Shown here: positions 6,642-7,677 of the stretch, one piece after another | How the letters are laid out: every line of letters starts with the position of its first letter | How positions within the stretch are numbered: position 1 is the stretch's first letter | From: Spirochaetales bacterium | GTDB taxonomy: Bacteria > Spirochaetota > Spirochaetia > DSM-16054 > Sediminispirochaetaceae | DNA length: 7,677 nucleotides | Direction of reading: 5' to 3' | Assembly (NCBI GenBank): GCA_021767325.1 | Contig: JAASTM010000098.1 | Span: forward strand, 1-7,677 | Position numbers and translations under genes: made by a program | The notes under the pieces: generated by a model | Databases searched by the model: none | What the model saw: the letters and a program-made list of their open reading frames with translations, nothing else | What the model was told of the DNA's origin: nothing

Positions 6642-7484
6642 ATGAAACTGACTGTATTAGTAGATAACAACACTCTCATCGACCGCTATTACCTCGGCGA
6701 ACCGGGGGTCTCGTATTTCATCGAAACCGGTGCCAGCCGGATCCTCTTCGACCTCGGCTACTCAGACGCCTTCCTACGCAACGCCCGCACCGCCGGCCTC
6801 GACCCCCTGAGCGCCGACTATGTGGTCCTCTCCCACGGCCACATCGACCACACCGGCGGCCTCGACGCCCTGCTGAAGGCCTACATGGAGGCCCGCTTCG
6901 AACGCGACACCCCCCATCTCCCGCAGCTGGTGGCCCACCCCGACGCCCTCATGCCCAAGTTTCTCTCCACCAAGGATGGGGCTTTCTCCATCGGCTCGCC
7001 CATTTCCGCCGCGGTCCTGGGCCTGAGCTTCGACCTGCGCACCAGCCGCCGGCCCCTCTGGCTGGACGAGCGCCTGGTCTTCCTGGGCGAGATAGAACGC
7101 GTTACCGACTTCGAACAGCCCGATCCCATCGGCCGCCGCGGCGATGAACAGGCCGAGCCCGACGTACTGCTGGATGACACCGCCATGGCCTACCTGGCCG
7201 AGGAGGGACTGGTCATCATCACCGGCTGCTCGCATGCCGGCATCTGCAACATCGTCGAAACCGCCCGCCGCGTCACCGGCGTCGACAAGGTAGTCGACAT
7301 CATCGGCGGCTTTCACCTGCTCGACCCGCCGCAGGCCCAGCTCGACGGCACCGTCGAGTACCTGCGCAGTCTCAACCTGCCCCAGCTGCACGCCTGCCAC
7401 TGCACCGATTTGTCTAGTAAAATCGCATTATCGGCGGCCGCCCCGCTGAAAGAGGTTGGCAGCGGACTGGTCATCGAGTATTAA
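6642..7484 (+). CDS. Metallo-beta-lactamase-fold metal-dependent hydrolase, COG1237 type
   Basis: A 280-residue cytoplasmic protein. The N-terminus MKLTVLVDNNTLI and the order of motifs are typical of COG1237, which includes the methanogen 7,8-dihydropterin-6-methyl-4-(beta-D-ribofuranosyl)aminobenzene-5'-phosphate synthase; in most bacteria the substrate is unknown. Metal ligands are clear: SHGHIDHTGG (64-73; H65, H67, D69, H70), GCSHAGICNIV (195-205; H198) and GGFH (222-225; H225). HACHCT (250-255) adds the conserved late His/Cys segment. GEIERVTDFEQPDP (149-162) and LLDDTAMAYLAEEGLVIITG (176-195) are also family hallmarks. The length fits the family. The start at 6642 preserves the first strand but has no ribosome binding site, so it may be translated from a leaderless mRNA. 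The coding strand is strongly C-rich with C-ending codons (41 G/C of 60 in 6841-6900). It is divergent from the hppA operon; any functional link to it is unproven. Confidence 0.9.
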   Translation: MKLTVLVDNNTLIDRYYLGEPGVSYFIETGASRILFDLGYSDAFLRNARTAGLDPLSADYVVLSHGHIDHTGGLDALLKAYMEARFERDTPHLPQLVAHPDALMPKFLSTKDGAFSIGSPISAAVLGLSFDLRTSRRPLWLDERLVFLGEIERVTDFEQPDPIGRRGDEQAEPDVLLDDTAMAYLAEEGLVIITGCSHAGICNIVETARRVTGVDKVVDIIGGFHLLDPPQAQLDGTVEYLRSLNLPQLHACHCTDLSSKIALSAAAPLKEVGSGLVIEY

Positions 7485-7536
7485 GGCATTAAGACTTTGG
7501 AGAAAACCCGCGAAGGCTCGCTAAAAGTGTTCTTGG

Positions 7537-7553
7537 AGTTATTGTAACTTTTT
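7537..7553 (+). terminator. Weak AT-rich hairpin with T-run, possible terminator of the MBL-fold gene
   Basis: AGTTA (7537-7541) and TAACT (7545-7549) form a 5-bp stem around TTG, followed by TTTT (7550-7553). The stem is AU-rich and short, so termination would be weak. It lies 53 bases after the stop codon. Confidence 0.35.
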
Positions 7554-7677
7554 ATATTAAAACGAGTTCCGCGGAAAAAATTTCCACAAAAATCACGTTT
7601 CTGTATATAAAAACATTGAAAAATAGAATTTCATGTTATATTTAAATAGATACAGTGTAATACCAATTCATGAGAAA
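7554..7677 (+). promoter_or_regulatory. AT-rich intergenic DNA with promoter-like elements facing right
   Basis: This stretch is strikingly AT-rich (19 G/C of 60 in 7561-7620, 12 of 57 in 7621-7677). TTGAAA (7616-7621) and TG-T-TATATT (7634-7642, extended -10) form a promoter candidate, though the 15-bp spacing is short. A second -10-like TAATAC lies at 7658-7663, shortly before an ATG at 7670 that could begin the next gene; only two codons and part of a third are visible, so no gene is called. Confidence 0.35.

Noticed and set aside
6774..7400. 208-codon minus-strand open frame opposite the MBL-fold gene
   Set aside because: Gly/Ala/Val-rich antisense translation of a GC-rich gene; the plus strand has all metal-ligand motifs.
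7508..7521. GCGA-AGGC-TCGC hairpin after the MBL-fold gene
   Set aside because: Only four base pairs and no T-run; the hairpin at 7537-7553 is the better, still weak, terminator candidate.
1..7677. Mobile element, CRISPR, tRNA/rRNA, toxin-antitoxin or phage-defence system
   Set aside because: No transposase, direct-repeat array, cloverleaf or paired small toxin genes seen; the genes are ordinary metabolic, membrane and envelope functions.

Overview
This is a bacterial chromosome segment with six genes running across the window. Five are complete and one is cut by the left edge. A small exported beta-barrel protein ending in Phe implies a Gram-negative-type envelope. Moderate-to-high GC coding, a TmPPase-like sodium-type membrane pyrophosphatase and a cytoplasmic GH20 hexosaminidase would fit a free-living anaerobic or facultative bacterium. 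My best guess is a spirochaete, but that is an impression from protein style, not a demonstrated placement.

Layout: (1) bases 1-1253, minus strand: GH20 beta-N-acetylhexosaminidase, C-terminus off the left edge. (2) 1254-1366: compact divergent promoter region. (3) 1367-2608, plus: Eis-family GNAT acetyltransferase. (4) 2672-3325, minus: exported Cys-poor thioredoxin-fold protein resembling ATP10, convergent with the acetyltransferase. (5) 3326-3489: divergent regulatory region with an extended -10 promoter, a 12-bp palindrome and a foldable leader. (6) 3490-4008, plus: 172-residue beta-barrel outer-membrane protein. (7) 4040-4079: long hairpin between convergent genes, an intrinsic terminator for the minus strand. 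(8) 4083-6565, minus: two-gene operon, a small DUF2007-like protein followed by hppA, behind a near-consensus promoter. (9) 6642-7484, plus: COG1237-type metallo-beta-lactamase-fold hydrolase with no visible ribosome binding site. (10) 7485-7677: AT-rich noncoding DNA with a weak terminator and a candidate promoter pointing out of the window.

The genes mostly form single transcription units in alternating orientation, so the window is not one pathway. The only likely operon is the small protein plus the pyrophosphatase. The pyrophosphatase carries K+-dependence residues and the Glu position of Na+-pumping enzymes, so it probably hydrolyses PPi to export Na+. The hexosaminidase would recover amino sugars from chitin or peptidoglycan fragments.

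I found no mobile element, CRISPR array, tRNA, rRNA, toxin-antitoxin pair or defence cassette, and I do not see a clear new multi-gene system. The points most worth a second look are the small protein tied to hppA, the bacterial ATP10-like exported protein with two possible starts, the structured leader plus palindrome of the outer-membrane protein, and the recurring starts without a Shine-Dalgarno sequence placed close behind a -10 element.
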